Assembly (NCBI RefSeq): GCF_021739485.1
Contig: NZ_JAJFNK010000031.1
Location: 1 to 57,796 of the forward strand
DNA length: 57,796 nt
From: Alicyclobacillus tolerans
GTDB lineage: Bacteria > Bacillota > Bacilli > Alicyclobacillales > Alicyclobacillaceae
Direction of reading: 5' to 3'
Position numbers and translations under genes: made by a program. Shown in pieces: positions 16,506-23,946 of this stretch (the stretch's first letter is position 1; every line of letters starts with the position of its first letter). A model generated the notes under the pieces. The model did not search any database. It was not told where the DNA came from and saw only the letters and a list, made by a program, of their open reading frames with translations.

Positions 16506-17347
16506 ACCAACTTACGAGAACGCGCAGCCCAGAGGTCATTGCGACTGAAATCAACTGGATTAAGAAACTCACCCGGGACGTCCTCTTACACAGCAGCGTA
16601 GAAATTGGCAGACGACTTGTGGAGGTCAAAGAGCTGCTTCCTCATGGAGAGTGGATGGACTGGTTGAGAGATAACGTGAACTACTCTCAAACCACTGCAA
16701 ACAATTTGATGGCGCTATATCGAGAATACGGTGACAAATCCCATGCGCTTGGAAATCTGAGCTATACCCAGGCGCTTGCGTTGCTTGGAGTTCCAGCAGA
16801 CGAACGCGAACAGTTCGCACAAGAACATGATGCCGAAAACAAATCTTCCCGGGAGCTCCAAAAACTCGTGCGACAAAAGCAGCTGCTGGAGGAACAACTC
16901 AAAGATGCGCAGGCCAAAGCAGAACGACAACTCGTTGCCGCGCAAGAATTGGCTGCCGATGTGGCCCGGTTAAAGACTGAACTCGCTGACGCCAAAATCG
17001 CCGGCAATGAAACCAAAGCTCAGCAGCTCCAAGAGGAACTTGCAACCTCGCAAGCTCGCATTCAGGAACTTGAAGCAGAGCTCAAAAGCCGCCCCATTGA
17101 CGTTGCGGGTGTCGTGGAGAAGATTCCAGAAGCGGTTGAGGCTGAACTGGCGGAACTGCGGAGCAAATCCGCTCAAGGAGCGACGCCTGCAACCATCAAG
17201 TTTCGAGTCTACTTCGACAATCTGGTAAAGGGTTTTCAGGATTTGCTCGTCACATTGGGCGAAGTTCAACAAACGGACCCTGCGCTTCACGTCAAGTATA
17301 AGGGTGCCGTCTCGAGCTTGATTGGCAAGATGTCAGAACGATTGTGA
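16502..17347 (+). CDS. DUF3102 coiled-coil protein
   Basis: 281 aa. Residues 10-100 match DUF3102 (EIGRRLVEVKELLPHGEWMDWLRDNVNYSQTTANNLMALYREYG), a helical DNA-binding-like domain found in phages and plasmids. Residues about 105-205 form a long coiled coil of Glu/Ala/Lys heptads. A short C-terminal domain follows. ATG 16502 overlaps the upstream stop. A partitioning or replication accessory role has been suggested for relatives; here it is inference. Confidence 0.82.
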   Translation: MNQLTRTRSPEVIATEINWIKKLTRDVLLHSSVEIGRRLVEVKELLPHGEWMDWLRDNVNYSQTTANNLMALYREYGDKSHALGNLSYTQALALLGVPADEREQFAQEHDAENKSSRELQKLVRQKQLLEEQLKDAQAKAERQLVAAQELAADVARLKTELADAKIAGNETKAQQLQEELATSQARIQELEAELKSRPIDVAGVVEKIPEAVEAELAELRSKSAQGATPATIKFRVYFDNLVKGFQDLLVTLGEVQQTDPALHVKYKGAVSSLIGKMSERL

Positions 17348-17355
17348 GGCACTTC

Positions 17356-17547
17356 GTGAAAAAGACTACAGAACCTCAAGATGAAGCCGTAACGGTGGAA
17401 ACCAACGATGCTTCAAATACCTCCGGGGTTTTCCGGTGGAAAGTCAGTGCATTTCGGCAAGACAAACGTACCGGCGCGACGTCTTGCGTGCCGATGAGTA
17501 ATTACACCAGGGAACTCGTGGACGCCATGATGCGGAAGTGGAAATAG
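17356..17547 (+). CDS. Small hypothetical protein
   Basis: 63 aa, basic C-terminal half (FRWKVSAFRQDKRTGATSCVPMSNYTRELVDAMMRKWK). GTG 17356 is preceded by GAGG at 7 nt and lies 8 bases after the DUF3102 stop. No family recognised. Confidence 0.6.
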   Translation: MKKTTEPQDEAVTVETNDASNTSGVFRWKVSAFRQDKRTGATSCVPMSNYTRELVDAMMRKWK

Positions 17548-17573
17548 CAATCCACATGTTTGGAGGGCAAATC

Positions 17574-17898
17574 ATGGGACAGAAAGGGTTGAATCGCCAA
17601 AGAAAAGCACAAGTCAAACAGCAACGCCGTGCCGTCAAAATGGACCTCCGAAACTCTCAACTCGATGAAATTACAACATTGACGGAAGAGCTTAGAAAGA
17701 CCAGTCGCGAGCTGGAGGGAACCAAGAAAACACTCAGCACAGTCCAACTCAACTATGAAAAGGAGTCCCTCTCCTTGCGCCGCGCTATTGCGCCGCGCTA
17801 TTGCGCAGAACAAATGGAGATTCCGGCAGGGATGGCTCATCGGGCTCTTAGGAGGAGTAACTGTAACTTGCCTAATTACCTGGTTTATCCTTCGGTAG
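17574..17898 (+). pseudogene. Coiled-coil membrane protein broken by a 13-bp tandem duplication
   Basis: The frame starts at ATG 17574 (GGAGGG upstream) and encodes a basic N-terminus and a coiled coil to about residue 70. A 13-bp unit then occurs twice (17778-17803). Removing one copy restores a frame reading RRAIAQNKWRF then GWLIGLLGGVTVTCLITW, a clean transmembrane helix, stopping at TAG 17898 just before the next gene's ribosome site. With the duplication, the frame runs on to 18056 through sequence that belongs to the next gene. The intact ancestor would be about 104 residues. Confidence 0.75.
17778..17803 (+). repeat. 13-bp perfect tandem duplication
   Basis: CGCCGCGCTATTG occurs twice in immediate succession, causing a frameshift in the surrounding gene. 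Such duplications arise by slippage and can revert. Confidence 0.9.
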
Positions 17899-17926
17899 TC
17901 ACTGCAGGGAATGGGAGGACTGAATT

Positions 17927-18121
17927 GTGGAAAACGTCATTGACGAAGGGTTACAAAATGAGATTCGACAGGCCCGCGCGGAACTTGAACTCGCCGAGAC
18001 AGCATTCTCTCTCGCGGACCCGCGCTACGTGGACGCCGCCAATTACCGGGTTTTAGCCTGTCGGGAACGGTTGAACGTGCTGTACGCCGAAGCGAGAAAC
18101 GGAGGTCGACCGGTCGCATGA
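17927..18121 (+). CDS. Small helical hypothetical protein
   Basis: 64 aa, ENVIDEGLQNEIRQARAELELAETAF..., a single helical hairpin with an acidic start. GTG 17927 has GGGAGGA 7 nt upstream, and the stop overlaps the next ATG. Function unknown. Confidence 0.7.
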   Translation: MENVIDEGLQNEIRQARAELELAETAFSLADPRYVDAANYRVLACRERLNVLYAEARNGGRPVA

Positions 18122-18282
18122 AAACCGAAGTAGATGTCTTTGAATGTCAGGAATGCGTACTGACGTTTGCGATTGAAAAGACGGACGGTCTGTTGAACAT
18201 TGTTTGCCCGGTGTGTCAGTCAGCCGAGATGCTAGAAGACAAAGGTCCGGCGACGATGATAGGCGGTGACTCCGATGCGTGA
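18118..18282 (+). CDS. Small zinc-ribbon protein
   Basis: 54 aa with two CxxC knuckles (FECQECVLTF and VCPVCQSAEM), a typical zinc ribbon. ATG 18118 overlaps the preceding stop, and TGA 18280-18282 overlaps the YopX start. GGAGGT lies 11 nt upstream. The tight coupling on both sides and the clear zinc-ribbon pattern support a real gene. Confidence 0.75.
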   Translation: MKTEVDVFECQECVLTFAIEKTDGLLNIVCPVCQSAEMLEDKGPATMIGGDSDA

Positions 18283-18775
18283 AATCAAGTTTCGCGGAAA
18301 ACGTATCGATTACGAGCGTTGGCCTAAAAATCCGGAATTGCACTGGGTATATGGTCACTACTTTGTGGCACCGTTGACAGACGAGAATTCCGGTATGCCA
18401 GCAAAGTCAGGATGGTCCTTCCTGGGTGGCGCAGAACAGATGCATTGCATTGAACAGGATGGCGTTTCGTTTGTGGTGGACCCTAAGACGCTAGGTCAAT
18501 ACGCCGGACTCAGTGATAAAAACGGTGTGGAGATTTATGAAGACGACGCGCTCGGATTATACGGAGAGTTTGATGAGGGTCGACTCATGTACGCCAAATC
18601 GCGAGTGATATTTGTAGATGGGTGTTTCACCATCGGCGACGACACGAACTACACCGATCTGATTCCAATTTCTCAGTGGTTAGAGGATGGCGGAAGTGCG
18701 GTCGAAGTGCTTGGTAACGTGCATGAAAACCCGGAACTGCTGCAACAGGACGAGGAAGGTGATTACGATGGCTGA
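18275..18775 (+). CDS. YopX-family protein
   Basis: 166 aa matching the YopX family of SPbeta and other phages. It opens MREIKFRGKRIDYERWPK, then HWVYGHYF, and later PKTLGQYAGLSDKNGVEIYEDD, the family hallmark. It ends with EVLGNVHENPELL, also typical. YopX is a small beta-rich protein of unknown role in phage early regions. ATG 18275 is preferred to GTG 18266 because AGGCGGTGA is then properly spaced. Confidence 0.88.
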   Translation: MREIKFRGKRIDYERWPKNPELHWVYGHYFVAPLTDENSGMPAKSGWSFLGGAEQMHCIEQDGVSFVVDPKTLGQYAGLSDKNGVEIYEDDALGLYGEFDEGRLMYAKSRVIFVDGCFTIGDDTNYTDLIPISQWLEDGGSAVEVLGNVHENPELLQQDEEGDYDG

Positions 18776-18935
18776 CCTGGAGACGTTGATTCGCGAACAG
18801 GAACACAAAGTCGACGTAGCACTTCGACTATGCCACGGCAGCCCTCCGAGTGTAGAAGCTGTGCGCCTGGCTAAATACAACGCAGAGTTAGCAGAGCTTG
18901 AACGGTTGCGAGCTCTTCAAGAGAAGCTATTGTAG
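18768..18935 (+). CDS. Small helical hypothetical protein
   Basis: 55 aa (ADLETLIREQEHKVDVALRLC...KYNAELAELERLRALQEKLL), a short coiled coil. ATG 18768 overlaps the YopX stop, with AAGGTGA upstream. No function assignable. Confidence 0.65.
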   Translation: MADLETLIREQEHKVDVALRLCHGSPPSVEAVRLAKYNAELAELERLRALQEKLL

Positions 18936-18942
18936 CACCGCT

Positions 18943-19021
18943 GTTATCGGCTGCGCGGACTGTGTTTTCGAGGGGCAGGCACCCTCCGAAGTTGAAGGAG
19001 TGGGACCGTGCAGCCGATAAC
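18943..19021 (+). ncRNA. Candidate structured RNA element
   Basis: The 144-base gap between two early genes holds a long hairpin. Bases 18943-18958 pair with 19006-19021 in 16 bp (one G-U). The loop contains an inner stem, GAGGG (18970-18974) with CCCTC (18982-18986). No T run follows, so it is not a standard terminator. It could be a regulatory leader for the gene at 19080, a processed transcript, or a protein-binding hairpin. Confidence 0.5.
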
Positions 19022-19079
19022 CAAAGTCAGTTTAAGCCAATAAATGTAAAATTATACCCTGTAAATCGAGGGGGTTACC

Positions 19080-19565
19080 ATGCTGAAAACTTACATGAAC
19101 GCCTCCATGAAACAAGCCTTCGTCACCTTGTGGGCTTCTAAGTCTGCCATGACAGCCGTGACTGAAGCCAACGGACCGCACATGAGCAAAGCGGCCACAG
19201 GAGACCTCAAGCGCAGTTATTACTTCTTGAACCGGGCCATGGAGCGAATCATTGACGGTGTGGACGAAAAGACGCGTCTCCAAGTCGACCGGATTGGGCG
19301 CTCGGTTCAAATCGGCATACTCAACAATCGCAATCATCAATTGGACCGGGAAGCCTATGAACGTTACCTGTTTGGGAAAGAGCAAGTGGAAGACATGGCT
19401 GAAATGGCGATGCTCGCGGTTTGCAGTCAGTGTGATGGTTCACCGCGAGATGGATGTCGGTTGTTTCAAGCCTTTAAGCACTTGGACGTCGTGGAATGGG
19501 ATCCAAAGCACTCTCTGTGTCCTTACGCCAACGCCGGCAACGGCGACGCACAGAAAGGGGACTGA
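19080..19565 (+). CDS. DUF5651-like phage protein
   Basis: 161 aa, helical, with a C-terminal cysteine group (AVCSQCDGSPRDGCRLF...HSLCPYA) that could bind metal. It resembles phage DUF5651 proteins from memory. ATG 19080 has GAGGGGG upstream. It follows the structured RNA element, so a new transcript or a regulated leader may begin there. Confidence 0.65.
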   Translation: MLKTYMNASMKQAFVTLWASKSAMTAVTEANGPHMSKAATGDLKRSYYFLNRAMERIIDGVDEKTRLQVDRIGRSVQIGILNNRNHQLDREAYERYLFGKEQVEDMAEMAMLAVCSQCDGSPRDGCRLFQAFKHLDVVEWDPKHSLCPYANAGNGDAQKGD

Positions 19566-19573
19566 GGAACCCG

Positions 19574-20401
19574 ATGGGAACGCCGGTGCCAAACAAGCGC
19601 AATGAAGACAAGGCAACCGTTAACAGTCCAATGACCACTTCGGTCTGGACTCCTGAGCAAATTGAGAAATACTTTGCGCCCAAAGACGAGGAGGGAATCC
19701 CGATGGAATTTACCTTAACCAAGGAACAGTTTTTGATGGACCGGCTGGCCGGAAAATCCCGTGCGCAGATTGCTCGTGAGCAGGGTTTAAAGCATCAGGT
19801 GAATCTCAATTTATACCTCAAACGCTGGAATGTCATGGACCGTCGCCTGGAAGCTGAGGAGATGGAAAAACTGCAGCAGTCCCGCCTTGCTGTAAAGCTC
19901 AACTCTTCGCCGGCGCCCGTTGAAAGTGGCACCACAGACGAACAAAGTGAGACCATTTCTGAATCTCCGGCACCAACGCAGGAAGGCAGCCCGATCACGG
20001 ATGCTCCCCTTGATGACGGACCGCAAGAAAATGTCATCGACTTAAGTGGTGTTGAGTGGGTGCGTCCAGACCATCTCTTTCGAACCAACCAGTCTTTACT
20101 ACGTATCAGTAAGACCGGGATTCGGATTACAGGGACCACAGCCGCGCAATTGCACGGGGTTGATTCGGCTGACATTGGGTTTGCTCCGGAATTCGTGGTT
20201 GTGCGTCCCAAAGGACCGTGGCGCGTTAAGCGAGACACGAAATCCTCTTCAGTCGTGATTCCCGGCCGTACCATCGTCAAGCACTTCCGAAGCCGTGGAA
20301 TCATGGCCAACATCTTTGAAGCGACGTGGAACGAGAACGTTGGAATCGTTATTGTGCCGTTGGCAGAAAACCAGGCGCAAGAAAAGGACTCCAAGTGTTA
20401 A
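19574..20401 (+). CDS. Hypothetical protein with HTH-like segment
   Basis: 275 aa. Residues 45-90 look like a resolvase- or sigma-type HTH (EFTLTKEQFLMDRLAGKSRAQIAREQGLKHQVNLNLYLKRW). A Ser/Pro/Glu-rich linker follows, then a beta-rich C-terminal domain about 100 residues long (RISKTGIRITGTTAAQLHG...VVVRPKGPWRVKR...). No family recognised for the C-terminal part. ATG 19574 has TGAGGA upstream; longer starts overlap the previous gene out of frame. Confidence 0.7.
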   Translation: MGTPVPNKRNEDKATVNSPMTTSVWTPEQIEKYFAPKDEEGIPMEFTLTKEQFLMDRLAGKSRAQIAREQGLKHQVNLNLYLKRWNVMDRRLEAEEMEKLQQSRLAVKLNSSPAPVESGTTDEQSETISESPAPTQEGSPITDAPLDDGPQENVIDLSGVEWVRPDHLFRTNQSLLRISKTGIRITGTTAAQLHGVDSADIGFAPEFVVVRPKGPWRVKRDTKSSSVVIPGRTIVKHFRSRGIMANIFEATWNENVGIVIVPLAENQAQEKDSKC

Positions 20402-20541
20402 AGGCGCTCAGAAGGCGGTATCACCATTTCTGGCTTCAGTATCACTGGCACGTAGCAGAATTTTACCGACAGCGTGCCCGTCGTCACATCGCGCGCTGTG
20501 AAACCCATTTGAGACTGTATCGGAGGTGCGAGGGTGAATGA
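20395..20541 (+). CDS. Small Arg/His-rich protein
   Basis: 48 aa, strongly basic and aromatic (LKALRRRYHHFWLQYHWHVAEFYRQRARRHIARCE). GTG 20395 overlaps the upstream stop, and its TGA overlaps the ATG of the next gene (ATGA). Overlap at both ends supports a translated gene. A nucleic-acid-binding helix is plausible but unproven. Confidence 0.6.
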   Translation: MLKALRRRYHHFWLQYHWHVAEFYRQRARRHIARCETHLRLYRRCEGE

Positions 20542-20897
20542 CTAAACAACGCGTGTACATCTCCGGACCCATGACCGGGTACGAGGATTATAACCGCCCC
20601 GCGTTCCACGCAATGGCTAGTCAGTTAAAGGACGCAGGATACCGTGTCTACAACCCGGCAGACGTGGTTCTCGAGACGGACGATTGGGCGCAATACATGA
20701 AAATCCACTTGGCTGTGCTACCGACCTGTGACCTCGTTGTCGTTCTGCCCGGATGGCAGAAGTCACGCGGAGCACGTTTGGAAGTGGCGAACGCGCATTT
20801 CCTCGGGATCCCGGTCAAACACTGGCCAGAGATGATCGACCTAGTTGAAAAGGTAGAACCGCGCTTTGCCAGAACCTACGACGGCTTGTGGATTTGA
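20538..20897 (+). CDS. DUF4406 / nucleoside deoxyribosyltransferase-like protein
   Basis: 119 aa with the start VYISGPMTGYEDYNRPAF and the segments GYRVYNPADV, CDLVVVLPGW and SRGARLEVANAHFLGIPV, matching DUF4406 in the nucleoside 2-deoxyribosyltransferase superfamily. Relatives cleave or move the base of (deoxy)nucleosides. Phage members may act in nucleotide or NAD metabolism or base modification; the substrate cannot be told. It sits just before the primase-helicase gene. Confidence 0.82.
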   Translation: MTKQRVYISGPMTGYEDYNRPAFHAMASQLKDAGYRVYNPADVVLETDDWAQYMKIHLAVLPTCDLVVVLPGWQKSRGARLEVANAHFLGIPVKHWPEMIDLVEKVEPRFARTYDGLWI

Positions 20898-20925
20898 GGA
20901 CAGAGAACGATAGAAGGTGTCCGCG

Positions 20926-23322
20926 ATGATATACGACAGACAACTTACGATCTCCGCCGCTGGGAGCCGCAAGGCGACCCAGTGGCCCGCTCAAACGGTC
21001 TACTGGTCAGAGCTCATCGAACGCTTTCGAGTGCCAGTTCGCGGAACCGAGACCTTAGCACAGTACCTGCAGCTGCCGAAGAGCAAGCAAGACGACCTGA
21101 AGGACGTTGGCGGTTTTGTCGGCGGCGCTCTCGCAGGCAACCGACGCAAGGCTGGGAACGTACTGGGCCGCGATATTGTGACCCTGGACCTCGACAACAT
21201 CAGTGCCGGGGGTACTGCAGATGTGCTGCGTCGGCTCGATGGTCTGGGGTGCGCGTATGCGGTTTACTCGACGCGCAAGCACGAAGAGGCCAAACCGCGG
21301 CTGCGGGTCATCCTGCCGACGAACCGGACGGTCACCGCGGACGAATACGAGCCAATCGCGCGAAAACTCGCCCAGGTCATCGGCATCGAGCTGTGCGACC
21401 CGACAACGTTCCAGGCGCTCCGGCTCATGTATTGGCCCAGCTGCTCTGCGGACAGCCAATATGTCTTCCACTTTGGGGACAAGCCGTTCCTCGACGCCGA
21501 CGGGCTACTCGCGACGTACGCGAACTGGCGCAACGTCGCCGAGTGGCCAGAAGTCCCTGGAGTCCAGCAGACGCATGTCCGGCTTGCCGCGCGCCAGGGA
21601 GACCCGACGACGAAGTCCGGTGTAGTCGGTGCCTTTTGCCGAATCTATGATGTCTACCGCGCCATCGAGACGTTCCTCCCCGGTGAATACATACCGAGCG
21701 ATGACGACACCGGGCGTCTGACGTACACCGGAGGCAGTACCACCGGCGGAGCGGTGGTGTACGACAACGGAGCATTTTTGTACAGTCATCACGCAACGGA
21801 CCCAGTCGGCGGCCGGCTGGTCAACGCGTTTGACCTGGTGCGTCTGCATAAGTTCAGCGACCGCGACGAAGACGCGAAGCCCGACACGCCGACGAACAAA
21901 CTCCCATCGTTCAGCGCGATGTGCGAGTTCGCCATCCAGGACACCTCCGTGGCCGCACTGCTCAACCAGGAACGGTACGAACGCGCCACCCAGGAATTCG
22001 CCATGGCGCCTGACGACAACGCCAACTGGATGCAGCTGCTCGCGGTCAGTGCGCAGACGGGAGCACCGGCCAAGACGACAGACAATGTGCTGATTATCCT
22101 CGAGAACGACCCGCTGCTCAAAGGCAAACTGGCCTTCGACGAGTTCGCGAACCGCGGCGCCGTTCTCGGGGCCCTTCCGTGGGACCAACGTCCAGGACGT
22201 CGGCAGTGGACGGATGTCGATGACGCAGGGCTTCGGCATTACCTGGAACGAACCTACGGCATCACGGGCAAGGACCGAATCTTTGACGCCGTCGCTCTTT
22301 GCGCGCACAAGCACCCGTTCAACGACGTCCAGGAGTGGCTGCAAAGCCTTGACTGGGACGGCGTCAAACGACTCGAGACCCTGTTTTGCGATTACCTGGG
22401 AGCACTCGATTCGACGTACATCCGAGCGGTTACGCGAAAGTCGTTGGTAGCCGCCGTTGCGCGCGCCATGACACCCGGATGCAAGTATGACCAGATGGTG
22501 ATTTTATCCGGACCCCAGGGCATCGGTAAAAGCACATTCTTACGCCTGCTCGGTCAGCGGTGGTACTCGGACAGTTTGCAAACGTTCGAAGGCAAGGAAG
22601 CGTCGGAGATGATACAGGGCATCTGGATTAACGAGATTGGCGAGTTAAACGGCCTGACGAAATCCGAAACGAACGCGGTCAAGCAGTTTCTGTCTCGAAC
22701 CGAAGATATTTACCGGGAGCCATTTGGGCGCCGTACCAAGGCCTTCCCGAGACGGTGTGTGTTTTTCGGAACGACGAATGACAGCGAGTTCCTGAAGGAC
22801 CGTACCGGGAATCGGCGGTTTTGGCCGATCGACGTTGGCTTACAAACAGTGAAAAAAAACGTCTTTAAGGACCTTGAGGATGAGGTGCCGCAGGTTTTCG
22901 CCGAAGCATTCGTCTATTGGCAGTTGGGCGAGGCGTTGTATCTGGTTGGAGATGCGGAAGCAGACGCCAAGGCGCAGCAAGAAGCCCATGAAGAGAGCAA
23001 TGCGAAAGAAGGACTCATTCGTGAATTTGTGGAACGGCGGATCCCGGCAGATTGGGAGAAACGGACACTGGGCGAACGAAGGGCTTACTGGTCCGGGGAG
23101 TTTGGCCGCGCGACAGAGGGAACGGGAGACACGGTGGAACGGGAAAAGGTATGTGCGTTAGAGGTGTGGTGCGAATGTTTAGGCGGCGATATCAAGTATA
23201 TGAGGCGACTGGATGCCATGGAAATCAACGCGATTTTAAGCGGTTTACCCGGATGGACCCGGCGCAACGCGACCGCAAGATTCGGCTGTTACGGCCCGCA
23301 AAAAGGCTTTATAAAGTCGTAA
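20926..23322 (+). CDS. PrimPol/VirE-type replicative primase-helicase
   Basis: 798 aa. The N-terminal part has DIVTLDLDN and YSTRKHEEAKPRLRVILP, consistent with an archaeo-eukaryotic primase (D-x-D and the S-x-H-like strand); this is a tentative call. The C-terminal virulence-associated E (VapE, PF05272) helicase has Walker A GPQGIGKSTF (about residue 529), Walker B IWINEIGEL, and FGTTND with RTGNRRFWPI. It is the probable replication initiator and helicase of the phage. The iteron block begins at its stop codon. ATG 20926 is chosen over GTG 20917 for correct spacing to AGAAGG. Confidence 0.9.
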   Translation: MIYDRQLTISAAGSRKATQWPAQTVYWSELIERFRVPVRGTETLAQYLQLPKSKQDDLKDVGGFVGGALAGNRRKAGNVLGRDIVTLDLDNISAGGTADVLRRLDGLGCAYAVYSTRKHEEAKPRLRVILPTNRTVTADEYEPIARKLAQVIGIELCDPTTFQALRLMYWPSCSADSQYVFHFGDKPFLDADGLLATYANWRNVAEWPEVPGVQQTHVRLAARQGDPTTKSGVVGAFCRIYDVYRAIETFLPGEYIPSDDDTGRLTYTGGSTTGGAVVYDNGAFLYSHHATDPVGGRLVNAFDLVRLHKFSDRDEDAKPDTPTNKLPSFSAMCEFAIQDTSVAALLNQERYERATQEFAMAPDDNANWMQLLAVSAQTGAPAKTTDNVLIILENDPLLKGKLAFDEFANRGAVLGALPWDQRPGRRQWTDVDDAGLRHYLERTYGITGKDRIFDAVALCAHKHPFNDVQEWLQSLDWDGVKRLETLFCDYLGALDSTYIRAVTRKSLVAAVARAMTPGCKYDQMVILSGPQGIGKSTFLRLLGQRWYSDSLQTFEGKEASEMIQGIWINEIGELNGLTKSETNAVKQFLSRTEDIYREPFGRRTKAFPRRCVFFGTTNDSEFLKDRTGNRRFWPIDVGLQTVKKNVFKDLEDEVPQVFAEAFVYWQLGEALYLVGDAEADAKAQQEAHEESNAKEGLIREFVERRIPADWEKRTLGERRAYWSGEFGRATEGTGDTVEREKVCALEVWCECLGGDIKYMRRLDAMEINAILSGLPGWTRRNATARFGCYGPQKGFIKS

Positions 23323-23600
23323 CTTTGTTTGTAACATTCCCTGTAACTTCGGTCGTTTTGTAACTTTGATTTGTAACTTGGTAACTTTGAAAAGAGACAA
23401 AGTTGCAGCCGAAGTTACAGGCATAAAACCAGGCCAGATAAGGGTAAAACAGATATTTGTAACTTTGTAACTTTAAATACCTATTTAAATAAAAAATAAA
23501 GGGATTAGGTAGTACGCGTACCGCCTAACACGCCTAATACGCCTAATACGCCTAAATACACGCCCATATACGCGCGCGAGTTACAAAGCTACAAAACCGC
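23319..23600. other. Candidate phage replication origin (iterons, palindrome, AT-rich stretch)
   Basis: A 330-base non-coding block after the helicase gene. GTAACTTTG-type motifs lie at 23319, 23331, 23343, 23360, 23373, 23381, 23459 and 23467, with inverted copies at 23398, 23410 and 23580. A perfect 12-bp inverted repeat, CTGTAACTTCGG (23341-23352)/CCGAAGTTACAG (23409-23420), encloses a small hairpin, AACTTTG/CAAAGTT. An AT-only-rich stretch at 23472-23500 follows. Then come four 9-bp tandem units of CGCCTAAYA type (23522-23557). This arrangement is that of iteron origins. Confidence 0.72.
23522..23557 (+). repeat. Four tandem 9-bp repeats (CGCCTAAYA)
   Basis: Units start at 23522, 23531, 23540 and 23549 with exact 9-bp period, and a degenerate unit follows near 23561. 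It is part of the candidate origin. Confidence 0.88.
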
Positions 23601-23652
23601 TTTTTCCGGATTCCCACGCGGTTGCGAATTTGCATCAGGAAGGGTGAGCCCG

Positions 23653-23946
23653 ATGAGAGAACGAGACGTCGAACAATACCTGCGGGAACAGGTGCGAGCC
23701 GCAGGCGGACGAGCTTATAAGTTCACGTCGCCTGGGAACGCAGGGGTGCCAGACCGGATGGTTTTGTTTCCGGGGGGCCGAGTTGCCTTTGTCGAGTTGA
23801 AAGCCCCGGGAAAAAAACCGACAGCCTTGCAATTGGCGCAGCACAAGAAATTTGCGGGACTCGGCTTTACCGTTGCTGTCATCGATCGGAAGTCTCAGGT
23901 GGACGAGTTTTTGGCCGCCTACCGGCAGGAGGTGAGTAAGCTGTGA
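23653..23946 (+). CDS. VRR-NUC domain nuclease
   Basis: 97 aa, a stand-alone VRR-NUC nuclease of the PD-(D/E)XK superfamily. It has RAYKFTSPGNAGVPDRMVLFPGGRVAFVELKAPGKKP, giving catalytic Asp in PDR and E-x-K in ELK. Phage VRR-NUC proteins typically sit next to an SNF2 helicase, as here (4-base overlap). ATG 23653 is used because GGAAGGGTGA gives normal spacing; the GTG at 23644 lies inside the ribosome site. It is probably a structure-specific nuclease in recombination or replication. Confidence 0.92.
   Translation: MRERDVEQYLREQVRAAGGRAYKFTSPGNAGVPDRMVLFPGGRVAFVELKAPGKKPTALQLAQHKKFAGLGFTVAVIDRKSQVDEFLAAYRQEVSKL

Noticed and set aside
17899..18056. Extension of the coiled-coil gene to 18056
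   Set aside because: It overlaps the next gene out of frame, and deleting one 13-bp repeat unit gives a sensible stop at 17898.
18946..19020. Cys-containing frame (IGCADCVFEG...) inside the hairpin
   Set aside because: No ATG, GTG or TTG start in frame before it and an in-frame TGA lies just upstream; the paired structure explains the sequence better.
21505..22344. Long minus-strand ORF (279 codons) inside the primase-helicase gene
   Set aside because: It is antisense to a gene with clear VapE motifs and has no ribosome site or recognisable domain; high-GC codon structure opens the reverse frame.
23522..23557. Tandem repeats resembling a small CRISPR array
   Set aside because: The unit is only 9 bp with no spacers and no cas genes; fits iterons in an origin.
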